Positions 13,920 through 14,120 of a stretch of 14,120 nucleotides of DNA are shown in pieces (within the stretch, counting starts at the first letter, position 1; the number at the start of each line of letters is the position of its first letter). This DNA comes from Coemansia sp. RSA 922 (lineage: Eukaryota; Kickxellomycota; Kickxellomycetes; Kickxellales; Kickxellaceae). The position numbers and the translations under genes are program-made. The DNA is taken from the NCBI GenBank assembly GCA_027577415.1, contig JANBQS010000645.1:1-14120 (forward strand), read 5' to 3'. The notes under the pieces were generated by a model. That model saw only the letters and a list, made by a program, of their open reading frames with translations, was not told the DNA's origin and did no database searches.

Positions 13920-14047
13920 GCTCTTTTTTTACCTTCTCTTTTTCCATTTCCCTTGACTAATCTGTTCTTTTGCTATTTCCTTTCTTTTCTTTTCTTTTCT
14001 TGATTCTTTTTCTTTCTTTCTTATCGCGTGTGGAGGCTTTTCAAAAA
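13920..14047 (+). promoter_or_regulatory. Pyrimidine-rich leader of R6 with (TTTTC) repeat
   Basis: Almost pure T/C on the + strand, including CTTCTCTTTTTCCAT (13933-13947), close to the box found 98 bases before R3 and R4. About four TTTTC units run at 13981-13999, followed by TTTCTTTCTTTC. The leader ends in CAAAAA before the R6 ATG, much like CCAAAA before R3 and R4. Probably the core promoter and 5' leader. Confidence 0.4.
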
Positions 14048-14120
14048 ATGGCAAACCTTTTGTCGTTTTCGCTGACACCCGAAGAGGAGGAGCGCATAAA
14101 GTACTTTGCCGAGATTGGCC
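14048..14120 (+). CDS. R6: start of a sixth receptor paralog (cut by window edge)
   Basis: The first 24 codons are present, beginning MANLLSFSLTPEEEER and ending FAEIG. They align with the paralog N-termini (MGNSMSFSVTPAEGAQ; R2 FASIG). The ATG has A at -3 and follows a pyrimidine-rich leader. Gly2 is replaced by Ala, so N-myristoylation is not possible, unlike R2-R5. The membrane core and tail lie outside the window. Confidence 0.75.
   Translation, partial: MANLLSFSLTPEEEERIKYFAEIG

Larger units (their letters stand above)
13421..14047. other. R5-R6 spacer
   Basis: 627 bases. It contains a 12-base palindrome TCTTAATTAAGA (13557-13568) with GATCC on each side in direct orientation (13552-13556 and 13567-13571), a small Cys-rich open frame (13670-13801) and the pyrimidine-rich leader of R6. 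There is no AATAAA close to the R5 stop, and neither copy of the spacer relic is present. Confidence 0.4.

Noticed and set aside
1..14120. tRNA, rRNA, CRISPR array, transposase or bacterial operon signals
   Set aside because: None found by reading both strands. The direct repeats are few, long and gene-containing, unlike a CRISPR array, and spacing, leaders and poly-A signals are eukaryotic.

Overview
The window looks like nuclear DNA of a filamentous fungus, most likely an early-diverging one of the Kickxellomycotina type (Coemansia and relatives). This placement rests on remembered family resemblance of the left-edge leucine-rich-repeat remnant and of the receptor-like genes, and was not checked by a search. 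The genes are long, intronless frames on the + strand, separated by AT-rich spacers. Pyrimidine tracts (up to 20 T) lie just upstream of the ATGs, A or G sits at -3 of the starts, and AATAAA/ATTAAA signals follow some genes. TAA, TAG and TGA are all used as stops, so the standard code applies. There are no Shine-Dalgarno sites, operon overlaps, RNA genes, CRISPR arrays or recognisable transposons.

Layout. 1-1050: remnant of a leucine-rich-repeat protein with two in-frame stops. 1061-2722: a GC-rich gene for a 553-residue Ala/Trp-rich, all-helical protein that I cannot assign to any family. 3017 to the right edge: a head-to-tail array of six paralogous seven-transmembrane (7TM) receptor-like genes at 3017-4204, 4495-6003, 7199-8599, 9119-10546, 11918-13420 and 14048-edge. 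They are called R1 to R6 here. The spacers of the array hold duplicated leader DNA, two homologous decayed segments and a few small open frames.

The receptor family. R1 to R5 share a co-linear core of about 280 residues with seven hydrophobic segments and almost no ectodomain (about 30 residues). A Cys at the start of TM3 and a Cys in extracellular loop 2 are present in all five. Loop motifs PPIKAK (intracellular loop 1) and IKSSFNE (intracellular loop 3) resemble class C (glutamate/GABA-B-type) GPCRs. R2 to R5 carry long Ser/Pro/Asn-rich cytoplasmic tails with conserved short motifs. R1 has a short divergent tail but keeps the same type of C-terminal end. R6 is cut by the window edge.

History and possible function. 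R3 and R4 are a recent tandem duplication of about 1.9 kb that includes about 450 bp of leader. Parts of R3 (TM6/loop 3, mid-tail) look more like R5, and the matching parts of R4 look more like R2, which suggests exchange between paralogs. The array may be a rapidly diversifying set of sensors, with variable helices and outer loops over a fixed cytoplasmic interface. That is inference; neither ligand nor G-protein partner can be read from the sequence.
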